The notes beneath the pieces are model-generated. The model was not told the DNA's origin and ran no database searches. It was given only the letters and a program-made list of their open reading frames with translations. Positions 1 to 5,634 of a stretch of 5,634 nt of DNA are shown one piece after another. The DNA comes from an uncultured Saprospiraceae bacterium (GTDB lineage: Bacteria > Bacteroidota > Bacteroidia > Chitinophagales > Saprospiraceae). The stretch lies in NCBI GenBank assembly GCA_937930625.1, contig CALHBW010000350.1, forward strand, positions 1 through 5,634, in the 5' to 3' direction. The position numbers and the translations under genes were made by a program. How positions within the stretch are numbered: the first letter of the stretch is position 1; each line of letters begins with the position of its first letter.

Positions 1-21
1 CGGGTTGTGCGTAGGTGAGCG

Positions 22-63
22 TACACATGAATATGCACATGCACATCGGTATCGCCATCACAA
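22..63. repeat. degenerate hexanucleotide-period tract at the left edge
   Basis: From 22 the sequence falls into 6-mers that begin with T and end with A: tacaca, tgaata, tgcaca, tgcaca, tcggta, tcgcca, tcacaa. Only the two tgcaca units (34-45) are identical. The last two units run into the palindrome at 56-97. Positions 1-180 otherwise show no gene I can support; short open frames crossing the palindromes are treated as chance. Confidence 0.35.
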
Positions 64-97
64 AAGCACAGGGTTTAAACCCTGTGCTTTTGTGATG
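56..97. terminator. perfect 42-bp palindrome, likely bidirectional intrinsic terminator
   Basis: Arms 56-76 and 77-97 are exact reverse complements. The core is aaaagcacaggg - tttaaa - ccctgtgctttt, that is a GC-containing stem with a T run after it and the matching A run before it. Read from either strand this is the shape of a rho-independent terminator, so it could end transcripts of the TPR gene coming from the right and of any gene to the left of the window. It is about 200 bp beyond the TPR stop codon, with the second hairpin and the 18-bp array in between. Confidence 0.6.
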
Positions 98-108
98 CCT
101 TGCGTCCA

Positions 109-145
109 GTACTTGCCTTGCATTTTCAAAATGCAAGGCAAGTAC
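109..145. repeat. perfect 18-bp inverted repeat (hairpin) with 1-nt centre
   Basis: Arms gtacttgccttgcatttt (109-126) and aaaatgcaaggcaagtac (128-145) pair perfectly around c127. No T run follows on either strand, so it is not a classical terminator; it may act with the palindrome at 56-97, stabilise the 3' end of the TPR mRNA, or be a dispersed extragenic palindrome. The octamer tgccttgc occurs both in the left arm (114-121) and just outside it (96-103), so an alternative fold with the right arm is possible. Confidence 0.8.
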
Positions 146-198
146 CGCTTGAATATTGTTAAATAATTTATTTTTAATAGTTTTCATCTGACGTCATT

Positions 199-300
199 TG
201 ATATTTTCATTTTCATTGATATTTTCATTTTCATTGATATTTTCATTTTCATTGATATTTTCATTTTCATTGATATTTTCATTTTCATTGATATTTTCAT
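199..300. repeat. 18-bp tandem repeat array (about 5.7 copies)
   Basis: Five identical copies of tgatattttcattttcat (199-216, 217-234, 235-252, 253-270, 271-288) are followed by a 12-bp partial copy (289-300). Each unit is built from three 6-mers, tgatat + tttcat + tttcat. The TGA stop of the TPR gene (297-299, minus strand) lies inside the partial copy. Every full unit also carries TGA in that frame, so changes in copy number would not alter the protein's end. The lack of substitutions between copies points to recent expansion by slippage or recombination. Confidence 0.97.
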
Positions 301-3300
301 TGCCCCCCATCGTCTTCCATTTCCAAATCTTCATCAGAGGAGCGTGTGTCAGGCACCACGCGACTTTCATTGCGTTCCAATTGGTCTAAAGTTGCCAATT
401 TTTGTTTGGCTTCTTTGAGTACATCATCGTCTTTTGTATAATTTTCTACAATACTTTCGAGCGATGCGCGGGCATTGAAATAATCCTTTTTTTCTACGAA
501 AATATCCCCCAACAAAATCACATTTTTACCCAACCAATACGGATAACTTGCAATTTCCCGATTGGCATTGAAGGCGATTTCTTGTGCAAAATCAAGGTCG
601 CGTTGGAGGTAATAAATGTAGGCAATGCGGTAGCGGGCTTCAGCGGCGCGTTCATCGTCGGTGAGGGTGATGACATCATTGAAATATTGTAGCGCGACAT
701 CATTTTCATTCACAGCAAAAGCACTTTTAGCAATATAATACGCGACCTCTGCACGTTCACGTTTGGTCAGTCGGTCATTTTGCCGGAGCGTGGTGGCGAT
801 GCTGCGATGTTGATTGAGCAAATTGGCGCGATAGGCACTCCGCACTGCGCCAAAGTGTGCAGCGAAGCGGCTTTCGTCCGTAGTCGCAAACTCCATCAAT
901 TGCTGATACCATTTAAAGGCATCTGCAAACTGATTCTTGTGATGGTAGGCAATCAGGGCAGCACGGGCGGTAGCCGATTCGAGGTAGCGACTGTTGCCTT
1001 TTCCGATGATGGCGGTATAATCTGCGTAGGCTTTATCGTAATTTTTTACCTCATAATAACTCTCTGCACGTCGGAAATATGCAGTGAGCGCACTTGTACT
1101 TTTGGGGTAAGTTTGAAGGAAATTTTCGTAAGCACTTGCGGCGCGGGCATAGCTGCCGTTTTCGAAGTGCGTTTCGGCATTTTTAAATAAAATATTTTCC
1201 TCTTCGCTCTCCGTAACTTCGTAGCCGGACAAACTATTTTTGAAATCAATATAGCCTTGCGGGTCATTTTGTGTGATATAAATTTCTTCAATGCCTTTTA
1301 GCGCAGATTTGGCTTCTTGTGAATTGGGATTATTCGTAAAAATACGCTTGTATTTTTGAAGAGCAATATTGTTTTGCCCTTGATTAATATGAATCAAACC
1401 AAGTCGCAATAGTGCGCGGTTGACATAATCACTTTCGGGATAGCGATTGGTGAGTTTTTCAAAGGCGGTTGTAGCTTCACTTAAATTTCCATTATTCAAA
1501 TATGTGACACCGATTTTGAAAATTGCATCATCCGCATAATCCGATTTTGGGTGTTTTTTATACAATTCTTCTAATGCCAAAATACCTTCTGCGGGGTCAT
1601 TCGGATTGCGAAGTCCGAGTATGACGGCGCGTTGATACATGGCGTAGTGATAGTCTTCGTATTGGTATTCTATTGCATCATCGTAGTACTCAATGGCTTT
1701 GGGGTAATTATTGGTTTTGAAATAAGCGTCGGCAGCACGAAGCGTAGCATCGGGCAGGATGTGGTCGCGTATATATTCGTCTTTTGTGTAATTCAAATTG
1801 AGGCGCAAACCATTCACCGCATCTTGGAAATAGCTCGCAGCTTGTTCATAGTTTTCTTGTTTTAAATAACTGTATGCAATGTTATAATTCGCGGTGTGAA
1901 CAGTGGCTTCGTCGGGCATATTTGGTTGATTACGAGTAAGTTGGCTAAATTCTTTGAAGGTGTTAATTGCTGCATTATAATTGCGTTCAAAATAACTCAT
2001 TTCGCCCAACCAATACATTGCCAATGCCGAAAATTTATCATTTGAGGCATTGCGTAGCGAGCGATTAAACATACTTCTCGCTTCTTCCAAACGAATGTCA
2101 TTATACAATTGTACGCCGCGATAATAAGCGACTTTTTGATAAGTTTCCTGCAAGTCGGGCGTTTTGACGGGGATGTTTTCGAGCAATTCGAGGGCTTGTT
2201 CGTAGTCGCGTGAATGGAGGAAAATATCGCTCAATAATTGACGTGCTTGATTATAATAAACGGACACGGGGCTGATGTCTTGCAAGACACGAATGGCGTC
2301 ACGGTCATTCCCCAAGTCGTAGGAGATTTTTGCAAAATTGAAGTTACAAATTTGCTGTATTTCGGGGTCGTAATTCATTTTTGAGGCTTGCAGGAAAACA
2401 TTTCTTGCGGTGGTTTTATCACCTGTTTGAAGGTAACTATCGGCGAGATTATAGAGCGCGTTTTGACCAAACGGACTATCAATGCTTCGCAGTTCTTCAA
2501 AATTTTTGATGGCTTGTCCGAAATCATTTAATTGATATTGAGTAAAAGCGAGTTGATAGACATCTTTTTCGGTGATTTGGGCGGACTGTTCGTTATATTT
2601 TTGGAGAAATGGCAAGGCGCGTTGGTAGTCGCCTTTCTCAAACCACGCATTGCCAATGAGTTTATTGAGTTCCAAAATATACTTGACAGAAGGGTTTTGA
2701 GCAAGCGGTGTGGCGTAGCCAATCAATTCATCATAACGACCTTCGGCAAAGTAAATTTGCGCGATATAATAAGGTACAACTTTTTTATACTGCTTGGAGT
2801 TTTCGACCAATTTGAAGGAAGCCAGTGCTTCGTCGTATTCATCCTCAAAAAATGCCGTAACACCATAATAATAATTGGCAGGATAATAATACGTATCTTC
2901 AATATCTTTAATTTGAGCAAATTCGGCGCGGGCTTTATCAAACTTTTTACGCACGAAATACGAATAACCCAATTTGAATTTTCGCTCCATAACCTGCTCA
3001 TTATCAAGCGTTAATTCATTGATACTTTCCAAGTATGCAATGGCTTTTTTGTATTCGCGTTCGTTATAATAGAAATTACCGAGTTCGAGTTTGGCGAGGT
3101 TGGCAATATCCGAGGGTTCATTGGCACGAATAAAATCCAACGCCAATCGCTCTCCTTCGGGACGCTGAAGACGCATCGCACAGAGGGCATCGTACAGTTG
3201 CGCGCGAGTCATGTACGTGTGCGCGCGCGTAGCATCGGGTGTCGTGTTTTCTGCTTCAATGATGTAGCGAAATGCCTGCTGTGCCTGTCCGAAAAAGCCT

Positions 3301-3419
3301 TGTTGGTAAAACGCCATGCCTTGCTTGTAGGCTTCGTCTGCATCCCGATAAATAGCTGTTTCTTGCGCGAATAGATTCGCACAAAAAAAGATTGCCCAAA
3401 TAGAAATAATTGTCCGCAT
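297..3419 (-). CDS. secreted large tetratricopeptide-repeat (TPR) protein
   Basis: Encodes about 1040 residues. The reading frame extends one codon further to a GTG at 3420-3422, but the ATG at 3417-3419 directly follows it and gives a clean signal peptide, so I chose the ATG. Residues 1-18 (MRTIISIWAIFFCANLFA, then QE) have a short basic start, a hydrophobic core and the A-Q end common in Bacteroidota; the Cys does not sit in a lipobox, so signal peptidase I export to the periplasm is likely. The rest is an almost continuous helical solenoid of TPR units with the usual spacing (for example around residues 29-54, 106-132, 145-172, 252-277, 286-311, 520-546, 562-588). Units near 616-700 and 741-803 carry the HPKSDYADDA / YPESDYVNRA / YPKST pattern of BamD/YbgF-like TPRs. 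The C terminus (about 1027-1040) is acidic and low-complexity. No enzymatic domain is visible. The family role is inferred to be protein-protein scaffolding in the envelope; the partner is unknown. TPR identity is very sure, function is not. Confidence 0.93.
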   Translation of the reverse strand: MRTIISIWAIFFCANLFAQETAIYRDADEAYKQGMAFYQQGFFGQAQQAFRYIIEAENTTPDATRAHTYMTRAQLYDALCAMRLQRPEGERLALDFIRANEPSDIANLAKLELGNFYYNEREYKKAIAYLESINELTLDNEQVMERKFKLGYSYFVRKKFDKARAEFAQIKDIEDTYYYPANYYYGVTAFFEDEYDEALASFKLVENSKQYKKVVPYYIAQIYFAEGRYDELIGYATPLAQNPSVKYILELNKLIGNAWFEKGDYQRALPFLQKYNEQSAQITEKDVYQLAFTQYQLNDFGQAIKNFEELRSIDSPFGQNALYNLADSYLQTGDKTTARNVFLQASKMNYDPEIQQICNFNFAKISYDLGNDRDAIRVLQDISPVSVYYNQARQLLSDIFLHSRDYEQALELLENIPVKTPDLQETYQKVAYYRGVQLYNDIRLEEARSMFNRSLRNASNDKFSALAMYWLGEMSYFERNYNAAINTFKEFSQLTRNQPNMPDEATVHTANYNIAYSYLKQENYEQAASYFQDAVNGLRLNLNYTKDEYIRDHILPDATLRAADAYFKTNNYPKAIEYYDDAIEYQYEDYHYAMYQRAVILGLRNPNDPAEGILALEELYKKHPKSDYADDAIFKIGVTYLNNGNLSEATTAFEKLTNRYPESDYVNRALLRLGLIHINQGQNNIALQKYKRIFTNNPNSQEAKSALKGIEEIYITQNDPQGYIDFKNSLSGYEVTESEEENILFKNAETHFENGSYARAASAYENFLQTYPKSTSALTAYFRRAESYYEVKNYDKAYADYTAIIGKGNSRYLESATARAALIAYHHKNQFADAFKWYQQLMEFATTDESRFAAHFGAVRSAYRANLLNQHRSIATTLRQNDRLTKRERAEVAYYIAKSAFAVNENDVALQYFNDVITLTDDERAAEARYRIAYIYYLQRDLDFAQEIAFNANREIASYPYWLGKNVILLGDIFVEKKDYFNARASLESIVENYTKDDDVLKEAKQKLATLDQLERNESRVVPDTRSSDEDLEMEDDGGQ

Positions 3420-3423
3420 CACG

Positions 3424-3458
3424 GATTAATGATTAATGGTTAACGGTTAATAATTAAT
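3424..3458. repeat. 7-bp tandem repeat in the TPR gene leader
   Basis: Five head-to-tail heptamers on the plus strand: gattaat, gattaat, ggttaac, ggttaat, aattaat. The consensus is roughly RRTTAAT. The array ends four bases before the chosen ATG of the TPR gene (3417-3419), so it forms the end of its 5' leader where a ribosome would bind. No Shine-Dalgarno sequence is present, as is usual in this phylum. Confidence 0.75.
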
Positions 3459-3480
3459 GTGTAAAGAACATACGTTTACG

Positions 3481-3502
3481 CAAAAATAATAACACAAATT
3501 TA
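3481..3502 (-). promoter_or_regulatory. candidate promoter -7 boxes for the TPR gene
   Basis: Two matches to the Bacteroidota -7 consensus TAnnTTTG lie on the minus strand: TAAATTTG (3502-3495) and TATTTTTG (3488-3481). They are 62-83 bp upstream of the ATG at 3419, a sensible leader length. A clean -33 TTG at the usual 19-21 nt spacing is missing; the nearest is TTCG about 22 nt upstream of the first box. I therefore regard it as plausible but unproven. Confidence 0.35.
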
Positions 3503-3620
3503 GTTTCTTCCTGTTTATTAGTGACGAATATATGTAAATTTTTATTGTGTGGCGGTTTTTTGGTCGTTTTTTTTAAAAACGGTAGATGTTGGACGACAGG
3601 ACTGTTCAATATCCTGTGTC

Positions 3621-3647
3621 ACGCAGAGAACGCGGAGTTCGCAGAGA
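3621..3647. repeat. 9-bp triple tandem repeat
   Basis: Three adjacent 9-mers, acgcagaga, acgcggagt and tcgcagaga, form a GC-richer island in an AT-rich gap. Similar CGCAGAG-type intergenic strings are, from memory, frequent in bacterial intergenic DNA, but that needs a genome-wide count. No gene or promoter function is evident. Confidence 0.55.
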
Positions 3648-3733
3648 GTTGATTATCACACTTTTGCGAATTTTGCCCTCTTTATTTAATCGAATAGGGC
3701 ACAGTTGGATAAACATTCTTTACATAATACATG

Positions 3734-3796
3734 GTTTAAATATTTAATATTTAACATCTCAAATCTCTCATCTCTGCTCTCACGTCTCAAATCTCA
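3734..3796. repeat. 7-bp-period tract covering the ATPase stop codon
   Basis: Read on the minus strand from 3796, the sequence divides into heptamers TGAGATT, TGAGACG, TGAGAGC, AGAGATG, AGAGATT, TGAGATG (to 3755), then TTAAATA, TTAAATA, TTTAAAC (to 3734). The stop codon TGA of the ATPase gene (3787-3789) is the start of the second heptamer, and the last residues (Glu-Ile) come from the first. The 11-mer tctcaaatctc therefore occurs twice on the plus strand, at 3757-3767 and 3785-3795. Confidence 0.7.
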
Positions 3797-5223
3797 AACA
3801 AATCATCCAAAGTCAATACATTCTGAATCAAGCCTAAGCTATGCGAATTATGTTGTAATCCAAAGGTAGAAATCAGCGTCCAATTGAGTTGTTTTTTTGT
3901 TTTGGTCGTATTTTGAAAGACGTATGCTTTGTCGCGTAAGGTGTTTGCGTGGGCTTTGTCGATGCTAAATGATTGATTATAAAATTTAATTTCAAAAAGA
4001 TTGATAACGTGGTCGTTACGGTCAATCAGGAGGTCAATTTGCGCGCCTTTTTGGGTGCTTGTGCCTTGTTTGTAAAAGGTAGAAGAAAGCGAGTGGATGC
4101 CCTTGATGCCGAGTGCTTTTTTGATTTGAGGAATGTGTTTGAGACAAATATTTTCAAAGGCATAACCACTCCATGTTTTGTAAGATTGGGTTTCGCTGAG
4201 GCGCGCCCAGATGTCGTCGCCTTCGTGGGTTTTATTCTCCATAAATTGCAGATAAAACAAGGAATATTCATCCGTCAGACGATAGAGTTTTTCCTTCTTT
4301 TTTTTGTTGAACGAAAAATAAGCGGAAATAAAACCCGAATGTTCGAGTTCTTCGAGGGTGCGGGTGAGGCTACCGCCGTTGGCGATTTTGCCCTTGTCGA
4401 TGAGGGCTTGGCGGGTGAGTCCGAGTGGGCTGCCGGCGAGGGTTTTAATGACGGCAATATGCTTATCGGCATGAGCAAAAAGCGAGGTATATAGTCGTGA
4501 AAACTCGTCTTTCAAGAGGGCGTTTTTAGAAAAACAAGCTTGTTCGATATTCTGCACCGCACTTTTTCCGCCTTTTTTTATCGTATTCAGGTAATGCGGA
4601 ATACCGCCCATTGCCATATAAATCTGAGCGATTTGGTAGCGGTCTGAATAGACCTGACGTGCCTTGAGATATGCTTCGGTTTCGCTAAGTGTAAATGATG
4701 AAAGGTGAATACGTTGTGTAATTCGATTGTGTAATCCGCCTGTATGATTGACGACCTTTTGAATCATCCATGAAGTTGCCGAACCGCAAATCACGACCAC
4801 AATATTTTGCTTGACTGCCCAACTGTTCCAGAAGAAGCCCAATGCCCGAAGAAAGCCCGATTTTGGCGTAGCCAGCCACGGGACTTCATCGAAAAAGACG
4901 ACTTGTTTTTTGCCTTTTTTTTGTCGTTGTTCGAGCAGTCGGATAAGAAGAATAAAGGCGTTCATCCAATTATCGGGCGTTTGTATAGGCAGCGGACTTT
5001 TTGCTAAATTGCTGATTTCATAGGAAAAGTTGATAAGTTGTTCTTCGCGTGTGGCGTGTTTTGTGCCGATGATTTCAAAATCAATTCTATCCTTGAAAAC
5101 GGATTGTACCAAAAAGGTTTTACCAACCCGTCGGCGACCCAAAATTGCGACCATTTCAGGTTCGGATGAAGCTAAGGCTTCCCGCAGAATGGCTTGTTCT
5201 TCTTTTCTTCCAACTATTTTCAT
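3787..5223 (-). CDS. archaeal-type P-loop ATPase fused to a DUF234-like PD-(D/E)XK domain
   Basis: Encodes 478 residues starting at ATG 5221-5223. The N-terminal ATPase domain (about 1-240, ATPase_2/Arch_ATPase type) opens with the family's IVGRKEE motif, has Walker A GRRRVGKT at 29-36, Walker B VVFFDE at 108-113, a CGSATSWM strand at 146-153 and the family GGLHNR motif at 162-167. A winged-helix-like segment follows (about 252-318, with LTRQALIDKG and LEELEHSGFI), then YRLTDEYSLFYLQFM (314-328), the usual lead-in to the DUF234 region. The C-terminal part fits a PD-(D/E)XK fold: helix AFEN with E357, D397 in GAQIDLLID, and E411-x-K413 in FEIKF, so the putative catalytic triad is intact. Length is normal for the family. 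It should be cytoplasmic, with ATP-driven switching coupled to DNA cleavage or binding. These proteins are common in archaea and Bacteroidota but their biological role is not established. No leader peptide, Shine-Dalgarno or partner gene is seen. Domain assignment is strong; function is open. Confidence 0.93.
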   Translation of the reverse strand: MKIVGRKEEQAILREALASSEPEMVAILGRRRVGKTFLVQSVFKDRIDFEIIGTKHATREEQLINFSYEISNLAKSPLPIQTPDNWMNAFILLIRLLEQRQKKGKKQVVFFDEVPWLATPKSGFLRALGFFWNSWAVKQNIVVVICGSATSWMIQKVVNHTGGLHNRITQRIHLSSFTLSETEAYLKARQVYSDRYQIAQIYMAMGGIPHYLNTIKKGGKSAVQNIEQACFSKNALLKDEFSRLYTSLFAHADKHIAVIKTLAGSPLGLTRQALIDKGKIANGGSLTRTLEELEHSGFISAYFSFNKKKKEKLYRLTDEYSLFYLQFMENKTHEGDDIWARLSETQSYKTWSGYAFENICLKHIPQIKKALGIKGIHSLSSTFYKQGTSTQKGAQIDLLIDRNDHVINLFEIKFYNQSFSIDKAHANTLRDKAYVFQNTTKTKKQLNWTLISTFGLQHNSHSLGLIQNVLTLDDLFEI

Positions 5224-5228
5224 GCGTA

Positions 5229-5258
5229 TTGACCTAATCGGCTACCCGTCTAAGTTTG
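5229..5258 (+). promoter_or_regulatory. promoter-like TTG-N19-TAAGTTTG at the element's left end
   Basis: TTG at 5229-5231, a 19-nt spacer and TAAGTTTG at 5251-5258 match the Bacteroidota -33/-7 pattern in both boxes and spacing. The -33 lies in flanking DNA and the -7 in the terminal repeat. It would read rightward, away from the ATPase gene, into a stretch with no supported gene, so it may be chance. Confidence 0.25.
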
Positions 5259-5386
5259 CTTGCGGGATTATTACTCGTCTGACGAAGGTTTTGTGAAATG
5301 TAGTGATTTGTCTCATAAAATATTCACACTGAATAAAGGGATTCGTCTGACGAGTATTCGGTTTAGGCAAAGTTAGACGGGTAGCC
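5240..5386. mobile_element. MITE-like 147-bp non-coding element
   Basis: Terminal inverted repeats ggctacccgtctaagtttgc (5240-5259) and gcaaagttagacgggtagcc (5367-5386) match at 19 of 20 positions. Directly outside them lie acctaatc (5232-5239) and acctaata (5387-5394), identical at 7 of 8 positions, as expected for an aged 8-bp target duplication. Inside is a second inverted pair, tactcgtctgacgaa (5272-5286) and ttcgtctgacgagta (5342-5356), and a third small pair tgtgaa / ttcaca (5292-5297 with 5323-5328), so the whole element can fold into a long hairpin. It has no open reading frame, so a transposase in trans would be needed. An 8-bp duplication with GGC ends is reminiscent of IS1595-type elements, but that family link is only inference. 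It sits 16 bp upstream of the ATPase start codon, in its 5' leader. Confidence 0.7.
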
Positions 5387-5634
5387 ACCTAATACGGTTG
5401 TAAATCGTGTTGTTGAGTGGCAGAACCGTAATGACTGCTAAACAGGGTGGACGGGAACTCCGTAATGACTGCTTTAGCTGTCAAGTGCATAGTGGGTGCG
5501 ATTCGTTTTTGTACCCATGCTCATTTTTAATTTTTATTCAATAATGGACGGCATTGGGCTTGAATTTGGGCTAAAACTCGTCTGACATTTAAACTTTGTC
5601 GGAAAATATGAGTTCATCGGTAGATTTTGAAAAT
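5387..5634. other. 248-bp right-edge stretch without a supported gene
   Basis: All frames are short. The region holds the 14-bp direct repeats, an imperfect stem gcat...gggt / acccatgc (5487-5497 with 5513-5520), and a third copy of actcgtctgac (5576-5586) that is also found inside the MITE-like element. The latter is followed by taaactttgtcgg, which loosely resembles the element's right end, so a diverged second copy may begin here and continue beyond the window. Confidence 0.5.
5426..5473. repeat. 14-bp direct repeat pair, 34 bp apart
   Basis: The sequence ccgtaatgactgct occurs at 5426-5439 and again at 5460-5473. The 20-bp stretches that follow each copy are unrelated, so this is a spaced pair and not a tandem array. 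The first copy also overlaps an inverted match, tacggtt (5393-5399) with aaccgta (5424-5430). It could be a pair of binding sites or the scar of an insertion. Confidence 0.6.

Larger units (their letters stand above)
3420..3786. other. 367-bp gene-free gap between the two genes
   Basis: No reading frame with coding character is seen on either strand. From right to left in the direction of transcription it holds the end of a 7-bp-period tract, an AT-rich stretch (3732-3754), a weak 6-bp stem tgccct / agggca (3674-3679 with 3696-3701) without a following T run, a 9-bp triple repeat (3621-3647), a weak stem acagga / tcctgt (3596-3601 with 3612-3617), a T-rich stretch with a small stem cgttttt / aaaaacg (3565-3581), the -7 box candidates and the leader heptamers. 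No convincing terminator for the ATPase gene was found. Confidence 0.7.

Noticed and set aside
1..58. Minus-strand ATG at 56-58 with MAIPMCMCIFMCTLTYAQP running off the left edge, faintly like a signal peptide
   Set aside because: The start lies inside the terminator-like palindrome, there is no basic N-terminus or promoter, and the Met/Cys pattern comes from the hexad repeats.
2..166. Plus-strand frame open from the left edge to a TAA at 164-166
   Set aside because: It crosses both perfect palindromes, has a His/Cys-rich composition caused by the hexad repeats, and shows no protein-like pattern. An upstream gene's tail cannot be excluded but is not supported.
199..300. CRISPR array
   Set aside because: The 18-bp units abut directly with no spacers.
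198..389. Plus-strand 63-codon frame with repeated IFSFSL
   Set aside because: It is the translation of the 18-bp array followed by antisense of the TPR gene's end; no start context or promoter.
2532..3014. 160-codon plus-strand frame opposite the TPR gene
   Set aside because: Antisense shadow of a strongly supported coding region with no family-like sequence.
3420..3422. GTG as start of the TPR gene
   Set aside because: It adds one residue before an ATG that immediately follows and gives a normal signal peptide.
3674..3701. Stem tgccct/agggca as terminator of the ATPase gene
   Set aside because: Only six base pairs around a 16-nt loop and no T run on the minus strand.
3973..4494. 173-codon plus-strand frame opposite the ATPase gene
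   Set aside because: Antisense shadow; the minus strand carries clear domain motifs in the same place.

Overview
The window looks like a chromosomal piece of a Bacteroidota (Bacteroidetes) genome. The reasons are a very long periplasmic TPR protein whose signal peptide ends in the phylum-typical ...FAQ, no Shine-Dalgarno sequence before either gene, matches to the Bacteroidota -7 box (TAnnTTTG), moderate GC with AT-rich gaps, and gaps filled with short tandem repeats and palindromes. Genus or order cannot be fixed from this sequence.

Layout, left to right. Positions 1-180 hold no convincing gene. They carry a degenerate hexanucleotide tract (22-63), a perfect 42-bp palindrome (56-97) and a second perfect hairpin (109-145) that together probably end transcription arriving from the right. 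Positions 199-300 are an array of 5.7 copies of an 18-bp unit that supplies the stop codon of the next gene. Positions 297-3419 (minus) encode a secreted, roughly 1040-residue TPR-repeat protein with an acidic tail. Its start is preceded by five tandem 7-bp units and two candidate -7 boxes. The 367-bp gap 3420-3786 has no gene and is dominated by short-period repeats. Positions 3787-5223 (minus) encode an archaeal-type AAA/P-loop ATPase fused through a winged helix to a PD-(D/E)XK nuclease-like domain (DUF234-type). Its stop codon lies in a 7-bp-period tract. Its start codon is 16 bp from a 147-bp non-coding element (5240-5386) with 20-bp terminal inverted repeats and a near-perfect 8-bp target duplication, so probably a MITE. 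Positions 5387-5634 hold more repeats and no supported gene.

Both genes point left, but the 367-bp gap and the separate promoter candidates before the TPR gene argue against a tight operon. Nothing links them functionally: the TPR protein should act in the periplasm or at the envelope, the ATPase-nuclease in the cytoplasm. The notable theme is that nearly every gene boundary (TPR start, TPR stop, ATPase stop, ATPase 5' leader) is made of repeat or element DNA. The most interesting candidates are the MITE-like element before the ATPase-nuclease gene, the heptad arrays, and the paired perfect palindromes. I see no complete new multi-gene system here.
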